From: RYN-230 sp963837335
GTDB taxonomy: Bacteria > Actinomycetota > Actinomycetes > Streptosporangiales > Streptosporangiaceae
NCBI GenBank assembly: GCA_963837335.1
Contig: CAWINS010000006.1
Span: 186,001-250,000, forward strand
Reading direction: 5' to 3'
DNA: 64,000 nucleotides
The position numbers and the translations under genes are program-made. Under the pieces are notes generated by a model. The model was not told where the DNA came from. It worked only from the letters and a program-made list of their open reading frames with translations, and did not search any database. Below, in pieces: positions 25,981 to 33,374 of this stretch (position 1 is its first letter; every line of letters begins with the position of its first letter).

Positions 25981-26757
25981 ATGCACGCCATCGATTTCGC
26001 CGGCCGGGCCGTGGTCGTCACCGGCGGAACCCGGGGGATCGGGGCCGGCATCGCCCGGGCGTTCCTGGCCGCGGGCGCGGACGTGCTGGTCTGCGGCCGC
26101 AGCGAGCCGGCGGCGGTACCGGCCGCGGCGGGCCGGCCGGCCGTATGCACCCGCGCCGACGTCCGGGATCCAGCCCAGGCCCACCGGCTGATCCGCGAGG
26201 CGGCTGACTCCTTCGGCCGGGTGGACGTGGTGGTCAGCAACGCGGGCGGCGCCCCGTACGCGGAGGCCGCCACCGCGTCCCCGCGGTTTCACGCCAAGAT
26301 CATCGAGCTGAACCTGATCGCGCCGCTGCACATCGCGCAGAGCGCGAATGCGGTGATGCAGGACCAGGCCGAAGGCGGGTCGATCATCATGATCGGCAGC
26401 GTCAGCGGAGTCCGGCCCTCGCCGGGCACCGCCGCGTACGGCGCCGCCAAGGCGGGCCTGCACCAGCTGGCCACCAGCCTCGCGGTCGAGTGGGCCCCGA
26501 AGGTCCGGGTGAACAGCGTGGTGGCCGGGCCGGTAGCGACCGACGCGGGCGCGGCCGCGCACTACGGGGACGCCGCCGCGCAGGCGGCGGTGGGGGCCAC
26601 CGTACCGGCGGGCCGGATGGCGACCCCGGATGATGTGGCCGGCGCCTGCCTGTTCCTGGCCTCCCCGCTGGCGGCTCATGTCAGCGGTGCGGCCCTGCTG
26701 GTGCACGGCGGCGGCGAGTGGCCCGCGTACCTGGCGACCGCACAGCGGCCGGTGTAG
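25981..26757 (+). CDS. Short-chain dehydrogenase/reductase divergent from echA20
   Basis: SDR of 258 residues with the cofactor motif TGGTRGIGAGIA, SNAGG in place of NNAG, and the active site around IMIGSVSGV...AYGAAKAG. The C-terminus FLASPLAAHVSGAALLVHGG is typical. The ATG at 25981 is directly preceded by ggccc with no clear Shine-Dalgarno. The position matches Rv3549c, an SDR divergent from echA20 in M. tuberculosis and within the KstR2 regulon. A hydroxyacyl-CoA or hydroxysteroid substrate is inferred; the specific reaction is unknown. Confidence 0.85.
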   Translation: MHAIDFAGRAVVVTGGTRGIGAGIARAFLAAGADVLVCGRSEPAAVPAAAGRPAVCTRADVRDPAQAHRLIREAADSFGRVDVVVSNAGGAPYAEAATASPRFHAKIIELNLIAPLHIAQSANAVMQDQAEGGSIIMIGSVSGVRPSPGTAAYGAAKAGLHQLATSLAVEWAPKVRVNSVVAGPVATDAGAAAHYGDAAAQAAVGATVPAGRMATPDDVAGACLFLASPLAAHVSGAALLVHGGGEWPAYLATAQRPV

Positions 26758-26770
26758 TCTCTCGAAATAC

Positions 26771-26784
26771 TAGAACGTGTTCTA
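26771..26784. promoter_or_regulatory. KstR operator, perfect palindrome
   Basis: TAGAACGTGTTCTA, identical to the box at 12622, lies 14 bp before the aldehyde dehydrogenase ATG and 13 bp after the SDR stop. It should control the aldehyde dehydrogenase-MFS transcription unit. Confidence 0.87.
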
Positions 26785-26798
26785 CTGAGGGGCTGGCC

Positions 26799-28307
26799 AT
26801 GGTTGCATCCATCAAGCCGCATCGCGACGAGATCGGCCTCGGCGACGGGCTGATGCTGATCGACGGGGCCTGGGTGCCGGCCCGGTCCGGCCAGACCTGG
26901 CAGCACATTCATCCGGCGACGGGGGAGCAGGTCGCCTCGTTCCCGGTCGCCGACGGCGGCGACGTGGATCTGGCGGTGCGCGCCGCGCGCCGGGCCTTCG
27001 ACGAGGGGCCGTGGCCGAAGACCCGGGCTGGCGAGCGGGGCCGGGTGCTGCACCGGATCGCCGACGCGATCCGGGAGCACGGCGACGAGCTGCTCGCCTT
27101 GCAGGCCCTGGACAACAGCGTGCCGCTGAGCTTCGGCTCGGTCTATGCGACCTCGCCTGCCTTCGTGGCCGATGTCTTCGATCACCACGCGGGCTGGGTG
27201 GACAAGCTGGCCGGCGAGACGCTGCCGCCGTACCAGGGCGGGGACCACCTGGTCATGACGCTGCGCGAGCCGGTCGGCGTGGTCGGCGCGATAGTCCCGT
27301 GGAACGCGCCGATCCTGCTGTTCGCGCAGAAGGTCGCCCCGGCCCTGGCGGCGGGCTGCACCATCGTGGCCAAGCCGTCGGAGTACGCGACGTTCGCGGT
27401 GCTCCGGCTGGCCCGGCTGATCGAGGAAGCCGGGCTGCCGGCCGGCGTGCTGAACGTCGTCACCGGGCCGGGCGAGCCTACCGGGGACGCGCTGATCACC
27501 CACCCGATGGTGGACAAGCTGTCGTTCACCGGCAGCCGGGCGGTCGGCCGCAAGATCATCGCGGCGTCGGCCGACGGGTTCAAGCGGGTCAGCCTGGAAC
27601 TCGGCGGCAAGAGTCCCGCGCTGGTGTTCGCCGACGCGGACGTGTCCACCGCCGCGGCGATCACCATGGGCACGGTCACCCTGGGCCTGTCCGGGCAGGT
27701 CTGCCTGGCCCAGACCCGGGCGCTGGTGCACCGGGATGTGGCCGATGAGTTCCTGGCCATGGCCGAGGTGATCGGCGGGATGGTCAGCTACGGGAACCCG
27801 TTCGACCCGGCCGTGACCGCCTCGCCGCTGATCAACACCCGGCAGATGGACCGGGTGCTGGGACTCATCGCCGAGGGCCGGGCGGCGGGCGCCCGGCTGG
27901 TCTGCGGCGGTACCCGCAGCGACGGTGACCTGGCCGCGGGCAACTTCGTCACGCCGACCCTGTTCAGCGACGTGTCCAACGACATGAGCATCGCCCGGGA
28001 GGAGATCTTCGGCCCGGTGCTGTCGGTGATCCCGTTCAGCGACGAGGACGAGGCGGTGCGGATCGCCAACGACACCCAGTACGGGCTGGCCGCCACGGTC
28101 TGGACCGGCGACATCAAGCGGGCCATGCGGATGACCAAGGCGATCCGGGCGGGCACCGTGGGCATCAACGGCTACCAGCTCGAGCCGCATGCGGCCTTTG
28201 GCGGCTACCGCCAGTCCGGGCTGGGCCGGGAAGGCGGCCGGGCGGCGATCGAGTCCTACACCGAGATCAAGACCGTCCTGCTGCCGTTCACCGACGAAAT
28301 GATGTGA
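26799..28307 (+). CDS. Aldehyde dehydrogenase family protein
   Basis: NAD(P)-dependent aldehyde dehydrogenase of 502 residues. Visible landmarks are the Rossmann/active-site entrance VVGAIVPWNAPILL, PSEYATF, the conserved Glu in SLELGGKSPALVF, the nucleophile Cys in GQVCLAQTR, and EEIFGPVLSV. The ATG at 26799 follows gagggg. A perfect KstR palindrome just upstream places it in the side-chain regulon, so oxidation of a sterol side-chain aldehyde (for example a C26 aldehyde or the C22 aldehyde released by retro-aldol cleavage) is a reasonable inference. The MFS gene follows after 40 bp. Confidence 0.9.
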   Translation: MVASIKPHRDEIGLGDGLMLIDGAWVPARSGQTWQHIHPATGEQVASFPVADGGDVDLAVRAARRAFDEGPWPKTRAGERGRVLHRIADAIREHGDELLALQALDNSVPLSFGSVYATSPAFVADVFDHHAGWVDKLAGETLPPYQGGDHLVMTLREPVGVVGAIVPWNAPILLFAQKVAPALAAGCTIVAKPSEYATFAVLRLARLIEEAGLPAGVLNVVTGPGEPTGDALITHPMVDKLSFTGSRAVGRKIIAASADGFKRVSLELGGKSPALVFADADVSTAAAITMGTVTLGLSGQVCLAQTRALVHRDVADEFLAMAEVIGGMVSYGNPFDPAVTASPLINTRQMDRVLGLIAEGRAAGARLVCGGTRSDGDLAAGNFVTPTLFSDVSNDMSIAREEIFGPVLSVIPFSDEDEAVRIANDTQYGLAATVWTGDIKRAMRMTKAIRAGTVGINGYQLEPHAAFGGYRQSGLGREGGRAAIESYTEIKTVLLPFTDEMM

Positions 28308-28347
28308 CGCCGGGAGAGGGCAGCCGCGCCATGAGTGCGACGGTGCC

Positions 28348-29625
28348 ATGACGGAGGCCCCCGCGGCCAGCAGCCTGGATAGGCTCACCGCCGAGCCCGT
28401 CCGGCGCGTCGGCCGGCGCTGGATCGCGCTCATCGCACTCGCCAATCTCGGCCTCTACCTCGCCTACCTCGGCCCCATCTCGGTGCTGCTGCCCAACCAG
28501 GTCCAGGCGATCGCCGGATCCGCCCACAAGGTTGCCGTCCTGGGCTGGGTGACCGGGGCCGGCGCGGCGGTAGCGATGATCTCCAACCCGGTCGCCGGGG
28601 CCCTGTCGGACCGCACCACGAGCCGGTTCGGGCGCCGCCGCCCGTGGGTGGTGTGCGGCGCGCTGACGGGCGCGGCCGCGCTGGTGCTGCTGGGCGGCCA
28701 GCACGCCATCGCCGGGGTTATCGCCGGCTGGTGCCTGGCGCAGGCCGGGCTGAACGCGATGCAGGCCAGCCTCAGCGCGGCCGTGCCCGATCACGTCCCG
28801 GTGGCGCAGCGGGGCGCGGTGTCCGGCTGGATCGGCCTGCCGCAGACGCTCGGCGTCCTGCTGGCCGTGGTGCTGGTGACCGACGTCGTCACCGGCGATG
28901 CTGGCTACGCGCTCCTCGCGGCCTGCGTCGTGGCGTGCGTCCTGCCCTTCGCGCTCACCACGCCCGACCCGCCGCTGCCGCGGGCCGGACGGCCGCCGTG
29001 GCAGTGGCGGACCTTCGCCAGGTCGTTCTGGCTGAGCCCGCGGCGCTACCCCGACTTCGCCTGGGCCTGGCTGACCAGGTTCGCGGTCAACCTCGGCAAC
29101 GCGATGACCCTGCTGTACCTGCTGTACTTCCTGCGTGACCGGCTGCACTACAGCCGGCTGTTCCCAGGCCACAAGGCCGAGGACGGCCTGGTCGTGCTCA
29201 TCCTCGTGTACCTGGGCGGGGTCGTGGTTACCGCCGTGGCCAGCGGCGTGATCTCCGACCGCACCGGCCGCCGCAAACTCCCGGTCACGATCTCCGGCCT
29301 GGTCATGGCGGTCGCGGCGATCCTGCTCGCGTTGTGGCCACGCTGGCCGGTTGTCATCGCCGCCGCCGCGATCATGGGACTGGGATTCGGCGTGTACCTG
29401 TCGGTGGACGCGGCGCTGGTCACCCAGGTGCTGCCGTCGGCCGCGGGCCGGGCCAAGGACCTTGGCCTGATCAACATCGCCAACACCGGGCCGCAGGTAG
29501 TGGCCCCGGCGATCGCTGCGCCGCTGGTCAGCGAGCTGGGTGGCTACCGGGCGCTGTACCTGTCCGTGGCGGTCATCACCGTGCTCGGCTCGGTGTTCGT
29601 CCGGCGGATCCGCTCAGTCCCCTGA
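28348..29625 (+). CDS. MFS transporter
   Basis: Integral membrane protein of 425 residues with about 12 hydrophobic segments. It has the MFS loop motifs GALSDRTTSRFGRRRPWV between TM2 and TM3 and GVISDRTGRRKLPV in the second half. The pattern with SDRT...GRRRPW resembles the GPH/SLC45-like branch. The substrate is unknown. It lies 40 bp after the aldehyde dehydrogenase and probably shares its KstR-controlled promoter, so export or import of a sterol intermediate is a hypothesis. The later sugar hydrolases (33.4 and 37 kb) make a sugar substrate the alternative. Confidence 0.85.
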   Translation: MTEAPAASSLDRLTAEPVRRVGRRWIALIALANLGLYLAYLGPISVLLPNQVQAIAGSAHKVAVLGWVTGAGAAVAMISNPVAGALSDRTTSRFGRRRPWVVCGALTGAAALVLLGGQHAIAGVIAGWCLAQAGLNAMQASLSAAVPDHVPVAQRGAVSGWIGLPQTLGVLLAVVLVTDVVTGDAGYALLAACVVACVLPFALTTPDPPLPRAGRPPWQWRTFARSFWLSPRRYPDFAWAWLTRFAVNLGNAMTLLYLLYFLRDRLHYSRLFPGHKAEDGLVVLILVYLGGVVVTAVASGVISDRTGRRKLPVTISGLVMAVAAILLALWPRWPVVIAAAAIMGLGFGVYLSVDAALVTQVLPSAAGRAKDLGLINIANTGPQVVAPAIAAPLVSELGGYRALYLSVAVITVLGSVFVRRIRSVP

Positions 29626-29763
29626 CCCCAGTCACACTGGCCCCTCCCGCCCACTCTTCACGCCCGCCGTGCGCCAGAATCGGGCAAATACCCCGCCATA
29701 ACGCACGTTCCGCGTGAGATGTCGGCGCTAGCCATGATCAATGGGCGCCGGCCGGGCCGAGGT

Positions 29764-30714
29764 TCAGTCGTTGAAGCCGATGGTCTCGGTGGCCAGGGCG
29801 AGGGTGTCCTCGCAGGCGAACCCGGCCGAGCCTGCCGCGCCGGTGAACAACGGTGACAGAGCCCGCTGAACCGACTCCAGCGTCCACATGCCATCGGCGG
29901 ATCCGTGCTCGGCCGCCAGGACCGTGGCGCGGATCCGGGGCGGCTCCATGACGGCGGCGACCCCGCCGTGCACCACGAACACCTCACCGTTGATCCCGTC
30001 CGCGGCCGGGCTGGCCAGGTAGAGCACGAGCGGCGCGACATGCTCCGGGGCGAGCGGATCCACCTGGCCGGCGGCCGGCGCGGCCATCAGGTCCGCGGTC
30101 ATCGCGGTCCGGGCGCGCGGGCAGATGGCGTTGGCGCGCACCCCGTACCGGCCGCAACTGCGGGCCGTGGTCACGGTGAGCGCGGTGATCCCGGCTTTGG
30201 CCGCGGCGTAGTTGGGCTGGCCGGGCGAGCCAAGCAGGAAGGCCTCGGATGAGGTGTTCACGATCCGGCCGTAGCCGGGGCCGCCGGCCTGCTTGCTCTG
30301 GGCGCGCCAGTAGGCCGTGGCGAAGCGGGTGGTCACGAAGTGCCCCCGCAGGTGAACCCGCAGCACGAGGTCCCATTCCTCGGCCGACATCGAGAAGATC
30401 ATCCGGTCCCGGAGCACCCCGGCGTTGTTCACCAGGATGTCCAGCCGCCCGTAGGCGTCCAGCGCGGCCGCGACGAGTTGCTGGCCCGTCTGCCACTCGC
30501 CGACATCGCCCGCGGCCACGCGCACCTGGCCGCCGGCGGCCGAGATCTCGTCCGCCACCGCCTGCACCGCGTCGCCCGGCAGGTCGTTCAGCACGAGCCG
30601 CGCCCCGGCCGCGGCCAGCGCGAGCGCCTCCGCGCGGCCGAGCCCGTTCCCGGCGCCGGTCACGATCGCGGCCCGGCCATCCAGGGCCAGCGTGTCATCC
30701 ATTCGCAAACCCAT
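29764..30714 (-). CDS. hsd4A: Hsd4A/ChsB1-like hydroxysteroid / 3-hydroxyacyl-CoA dehydrogenase
   Basis: SDR of 316 residues, longer than a classical SDR, resembling Rv3502c (Hsd4A/ChsB1), which oxidises 22-hydroxy steroid-CoA intermediates. It has VTGAGNGLGRAEALALAAAGA (TGAGNGLGRAEA), VLNDLPGDA, NNAGVLRDRMIFSMSAEEWD (20), HLRGHFVTTRFATAYWR, and the active site NTSSEAFLLGSPGQPNYAAA (20) with the following Lys. The C-terminal 60 residues lie beyond the SDR core. ATG at 30714 is 4 bp downstream of the previous SDR stop; an alternative ATG is at 30702. It probably shares a promoter with the frameshifted SDR upstream. Confidence 0.88.
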   Translation of the reverse strand: MGLRMDDTLALDGRAAIVTGAGNGLGRAEALALAAAGARLVLNDLPGDAVQAVADEISAAGGQVRVAAGDVGEWQTGQQLVAAALDAYGRLDILVNNAGVLRDRMIFSMSAEEWDLVLRVHLRGHFVTTRFATAYWRAQSKQAGGPGYGRIVNTSSEAFLLGSPGQPNYAAAKAGITALTVTTARSCGRYGVRANAICPRARTAMTADLMAAPAAGQVDPLAPEHVAPLVLYLASPAADGINGEVFVVHGGVAAVMEPPRIRATVLAAEHGSADGMWTLESVQRALSPLFTGAAGSAGFACEDTLALATETIGFND

Positions 30715-30718
30715 CTGG

Positions 30719-31491
30719 TCAGTAGCCGGGCCCGGACAGGATGCCCCCGTCGGCGACGAATTCACTGCCGGTCGAGTAGGAGGCCTCGTCGGAGGCCAGG
30801 AACGCCACCAGCCGCGAGATCTCGGCCGGTTCCGCGAACCGGCCCAGCGGCATTGACTTGATGAAGTCGGCGCCGTCGTCCGGCTCGAGGGTGGTCCTGG
30901 TCTCGGCCGCCTCCAGCACCATGCTGGTGAGCACGCCGCCGGGATGAACCGAGTTGACCCGGATCCCGAGCTGGCCGAGCTCCTGCGCGGCGACCTTGGT
31001 CATGCCGCGGATCGCGAACTTGCTCGCGCTGTAGGCGGACAGCCCGGCCGCCCCGGTGAAGCCCTCAACCGAGGAGATGTTGATGATCGACCCGCCGCCA
31101 GCGGCGCGTCATCGGCCCGATCACCGCCTTCATGCCGAGCCAGCAGCCGACCGCGTTCACGTCCAGGATGTGCCGGAAATCGGCCAGCGGCATGTCAGCG
31201 ATACTGCCGAACCTCAGCACGCCCGCGTTGTTGACCAGCACGTCGAGCCGGCCAAAGGCCTCCAGCACGGTCGCGACGGCGGTGGCCCAGTCCGCTTCGC
31301 TGGTCACGTCGTGGTGCACGTACCGGCAGCAGCCCGGGCCGAGCTGGGCGGCCACGCGCCGCGCCCTTGGCGTCGAGCACGTCGCCGAAGACCACCCGGG
31401 CACCCTCGGCCACGAAGTGACGGACGTGCGATTTGCCCATGCCCCGGGCGCCGCCGGTGATCAGCGCGACCTTGCCATCGAGTCGGCCCAT
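30719..31491 (-). CDS. FabG3-like 3alpha,20beta-hydroxysteroid dehydrogenase, two apparent frameshifts
   Basis: SDR of 256 residues once two single-base insertions are removed. The N-terminus GKVALITGGARGMGKSHVRH, the middle NNAGVLRFGSIADMPLADF, the active site SIINISSVEG...SAYSASKFAIRG and the C-terminus FLASDEASYSTGSEFVADGG closely follow Rv2002/FabG3. The first break is near 31352-31360 (an extra base in a GC-run after DVLDAKG). The second is near 31105-31110 (an extra C before GGGSIINIS). Two indels in one short gene favour real decay or poor local sequence. The ATG at 31491 follows the KstR2-like site at 31518. Confidence 0.85.
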
Positions 31492-31510
31492 GGGCTCTCC
31501 CAGATCTGTC

Positions 31511-32329
31511 TCAACCAAACGCTTGCTTGGTCGAGGGTAACAGGCCACCGGCCTGGGTGAGCGAGGGTCCATGCGGCCGCGCCGACGCCGTTCCCAGGCC
31601 CGAGCGCGGCCCGGCCCACGGTCCACTGGCTGCCGATCGGTGGCCCAGGTCGCTGTACGCCGCGGCGGGCGAGCCCTCGGTCCCTCGGCGGCGATCCCGC
31701 TCGAAGAGGATCCGGAGGAACCCGTCCACCACCTGGTCGGTGGTGTAGCCGCCGGTCCGGCGCCACTGGGCCGGGATCCACAGCACGTCACGCATCAGCC
31801 GGTAGGTGAGTTTCGCGTCCAGGTCGGCCCGGAACAGCCCGGCCTGCTTGCCGAGTTCCAGCTGCGAGATCCAGATCCGCTCGATCTCGCGCAGCGCCTT
31901 GGGCAGGTAGGCGAACCGCGGCTGGGTGCTGAAGTAACTCCAGTCGTTCTGCAGCATGGCCAGGGCCGCCCGGTGCTGGGACAGGGTCCGGCTGGTCGAG
32001 CGCACGATCTGCTCGATGGCGGCCCGGGGGCTGGCGGCCGAGGCGACCGCCGTCCGGTAGTCGGTGAGCACCTCGTTGATGAAGCCCGACAGGATCTCGT
32101 CACCGATCGACTCCTTGGAGTCGAAGTGGTGATACAGGCTGCCGGACAAGATCCCGGCGGCGTCCGCGATCTCCCGCACGGTCGTGGCGCGGTAGCCCTT
32201 CTCCGCGAACAGGTCACCGGCGAGCGCGACCATGTGCGACCGGCGCCCGGAGCGGGCCGCCCCGTCGGCGGGGACGGTGCCCGCCGCCCCGTTCCGTCCG
32301 CCTGCCTGGCTCTTCCTCGTGCTGGCCAC
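31511..32329 (-). CDS. kstR2: KstR2-like TetR-family repressor
   Basis: TetR regulator of 272 residues. The N-terminal helix-turn-helix is RATTVREIADAAGILSGSLY, followed by HHFDSKESIGDEIL. The ligand domain has TQPRFAYL and RADLDAKLTYRLMRDVLWIP (20), aligning in type with mycobacterial KstR2, which binds HIP-CoA and represses the ring C/D genes. KstR2 is usually about 200 residues. Here about 20 residues precede the family start, and about 60 low-complexity residues follow the last recognisable helix, running into the next promoter. GTG at 32329 is the longest start; ATG at about 32233 is possible. Autoregulation through the site at 32364 is inferred. Confidence 0.88.
   Translation of the reverse strand: MASTRKSQAGGRNGAAGTVPADGAARSGRRSHMVALAGDLFAEKGYRATTVREIADAAGILSGSLYHHFDSKESIGDEILSGFINEVLTDYRTAVASAASPRAAIEQIVRSTSRTLSQHRAALAMLQNDWSYFSTQPRFAYLPKALREIERIWISQLELGKQAGLFRADLDAKLTYRLMRDVLWIPAQWRRTGGYTTDQVVDGFLRILFERDRRRGTEGSPAAAYSDLGHRSAASGPWAGPRSGLGTASARPHGPSLTQAGGLLPSTKQAFG
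31518..31531. promoter_or_regulatory. KstR2-like site inside the kstR2 3' end
   Basis: AACGCTTGCTTGGT shares TGCTTGGT with the perfect KstR2 box. It lies within an imperfect inverted repeat, CCAAACGCTTGCTTGG (31515-31530). It is 27 bp upstream of the FabG3-like SDR start and inside the last codons of kstR2. Confidence 0.5.
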
Positions 32330-32363
32330 GTGGTCATTATCGCAGCAGAACGCCTGCCTCCCT

Positions 32364-32377
32364 AACGCTTGCTCGGG
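32364..32377. promoter_or_regulatory. KstR2-like site upstream of kstR2
   Basis: AACGCTTGCTCGGG differs at two positions from the site at 31518. It is flanked by a 6-bp inverted repeat (CCTCCC at 32357-32362, GGGAGG at 32375-32380). Its place in the kstR2/SDR divergent region suggests autoregulation. Confidence 0.4.
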
Positions 32378-32406
32378 AGGCTCCAGGCGTGTCTTGCCGG
32401 AAGAAG

Positions 32407-32420
32407 TGAAACCTGTTCTA
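32407..32420. promoter_or_regulatory. KstR operator (all fixed positions match)
   Basis: TGAAACCTGTTCTA fits TnnAACnnGTTnnA. It lies 112 bp before the SDR at 32532 and in the same divergent region as a KstR2-like site, so the two regulons may meet here. Confidence 0.75.
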
Positions 32421-32531
32421 CTTACTCGCGAAGATCACCCGCGTGCGGTGGGACCGGAGCTGCGCCTGGCGCGCCGCCCACGACTCACGCGGCGCCAGCG
32501 CTCGCGTTGCCCGGACCCGCGGAGGCAGCCC

Positions 32532-33335
32532 ATGATCCTTGATCTTTTCCGTGTCACCGGCCGCGCGGCCGTGGTCACCGGGGCGGGCCGGGGGATCGGC
32601 GCGGCTGCGGCCGTGGCCCTGGCCCAGGCTGGCGCGGACGTCGTCATCTCCGCCCGGACCGGGGAGCAACTGGCCCAGGTGGCGCGGCAGGTGGAGGCGG
32701 CCGGGCGCCAGGCGGTGGTGGTCCCCGCCGACCTGGCTGACCTCGACGCGGCCGCGGGCCTGGCCGCCGCCGCGGTCGACGCGTTCGGCCGGCTGGACAT
32801 CGTGGTCAACAACGTCGGTGGCGCGCTGCCGCGCCCGTTCACCGCGACGACCGCGCGGCACCTGGCCCGGGCCTTCGAATTCAATGTCGCGGTCGCGCAC
32901 AGCCTGACCCAGGCCGCGGTACCGCACCTGCTGGCCGCGAGCAGCGGGGACGGCCCGGCGGGGGCCGTGATCAACATCACCTCGGCCGTGGGACGGGTCG
33001 CGGGCCGCGGATATCTGGCTTACGGCACCGCCAAGGCGGCACTGGCCCACTACACCCGGCTGGCCGCGGCGGACCTGGCCCCCCGGATCAGGGTCAACGC
33101 GGTCGCCGTGGGCGCGGCCGCCACCTCGGCACTGGACGTCGTGCTCGTCGATGACTCGCTGCGGCGGCAGATGGAACGGGCCACCCCGCTCGGCCGGATC
33201 GGTGATCCGCAGGAGGTCGCGGCGGCGATCCTGTTTCTCGCCTCGCCGGCCTCGGCGTACCTGACCGGGAAGATCCTGGAGGTTGACGGCGGCATAGACC
33301 GGCCTAATCTCGATCTCGGAATCCCGGACCTCTGA
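32532..33335 (+). CDS. Short-chain dehydrogenase/reductase (MILDLF-type)
   Basis: SDR of 267 residues with VVTGAGRGIGAAAA, NNVGG in the NNAG position, and the active site NITSAVGRVAG...AYGTAKAALAHYT. It ends KILEVDGGIDRPNLDLGIPD, a tail I associate with a conserved actinobacterial SDR group. ATG at 32532 follows GGAGG at 32521-32525. A KstR box lies upstream and kstR2 is divergent. A hydroxysteroid or 3-hydroxyacyl-CoA dehydrogenase role is inferred from context only. The gap to the next gene is 39 bp, but that gene is unrelated in function. Confidence 0.87.
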   Translation: MILDLFRVTGRAAVVTGAGRGIGAAAAVALAQAGADVVISARTGEQLAQVARQVEAAGRQAVVVPADLADLDAAAGLAAAAVDAFGRLDIVVNNVGGALPRPFTATTARHLARAFEFNVAVAHSLTQAAVPHLLAASSGDGPAGAVINITSAVGRVAGRGYLAYGTAKAALAHYTRLAAADLAPRIRVNAVAVGAAATSALDVVLVDDSLRRQMERATPLGRIGDPQEVAAAILFLASPASAYLTGKILEVDGGIDRPNLDLGIPDL

Positions 33336-33374
33336 GGGACGCGGAGCCGCCATCCACCTCTTGGAGCGCGCCGA

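Noticed and set aside
24256..26706. A very long minus-strand open frame (about 816 codons) covering ipdA, echA20 and the SDR region
   Set aside because: Only the last 295 codons read as a real protein (ipdA). The upstream part is out of frame with echA20 and antisense to the SDR, with Arg/Gly/Pro-rich nonsense sequence typical of GC-rich shadow frames.
29628..29640. CCAGTcacACTGG as a terminator between the MFS gene and hsd4A
   Set aside because: The stem is only 5 bp with a 3-nt loop and no U-tract, too weak to call.
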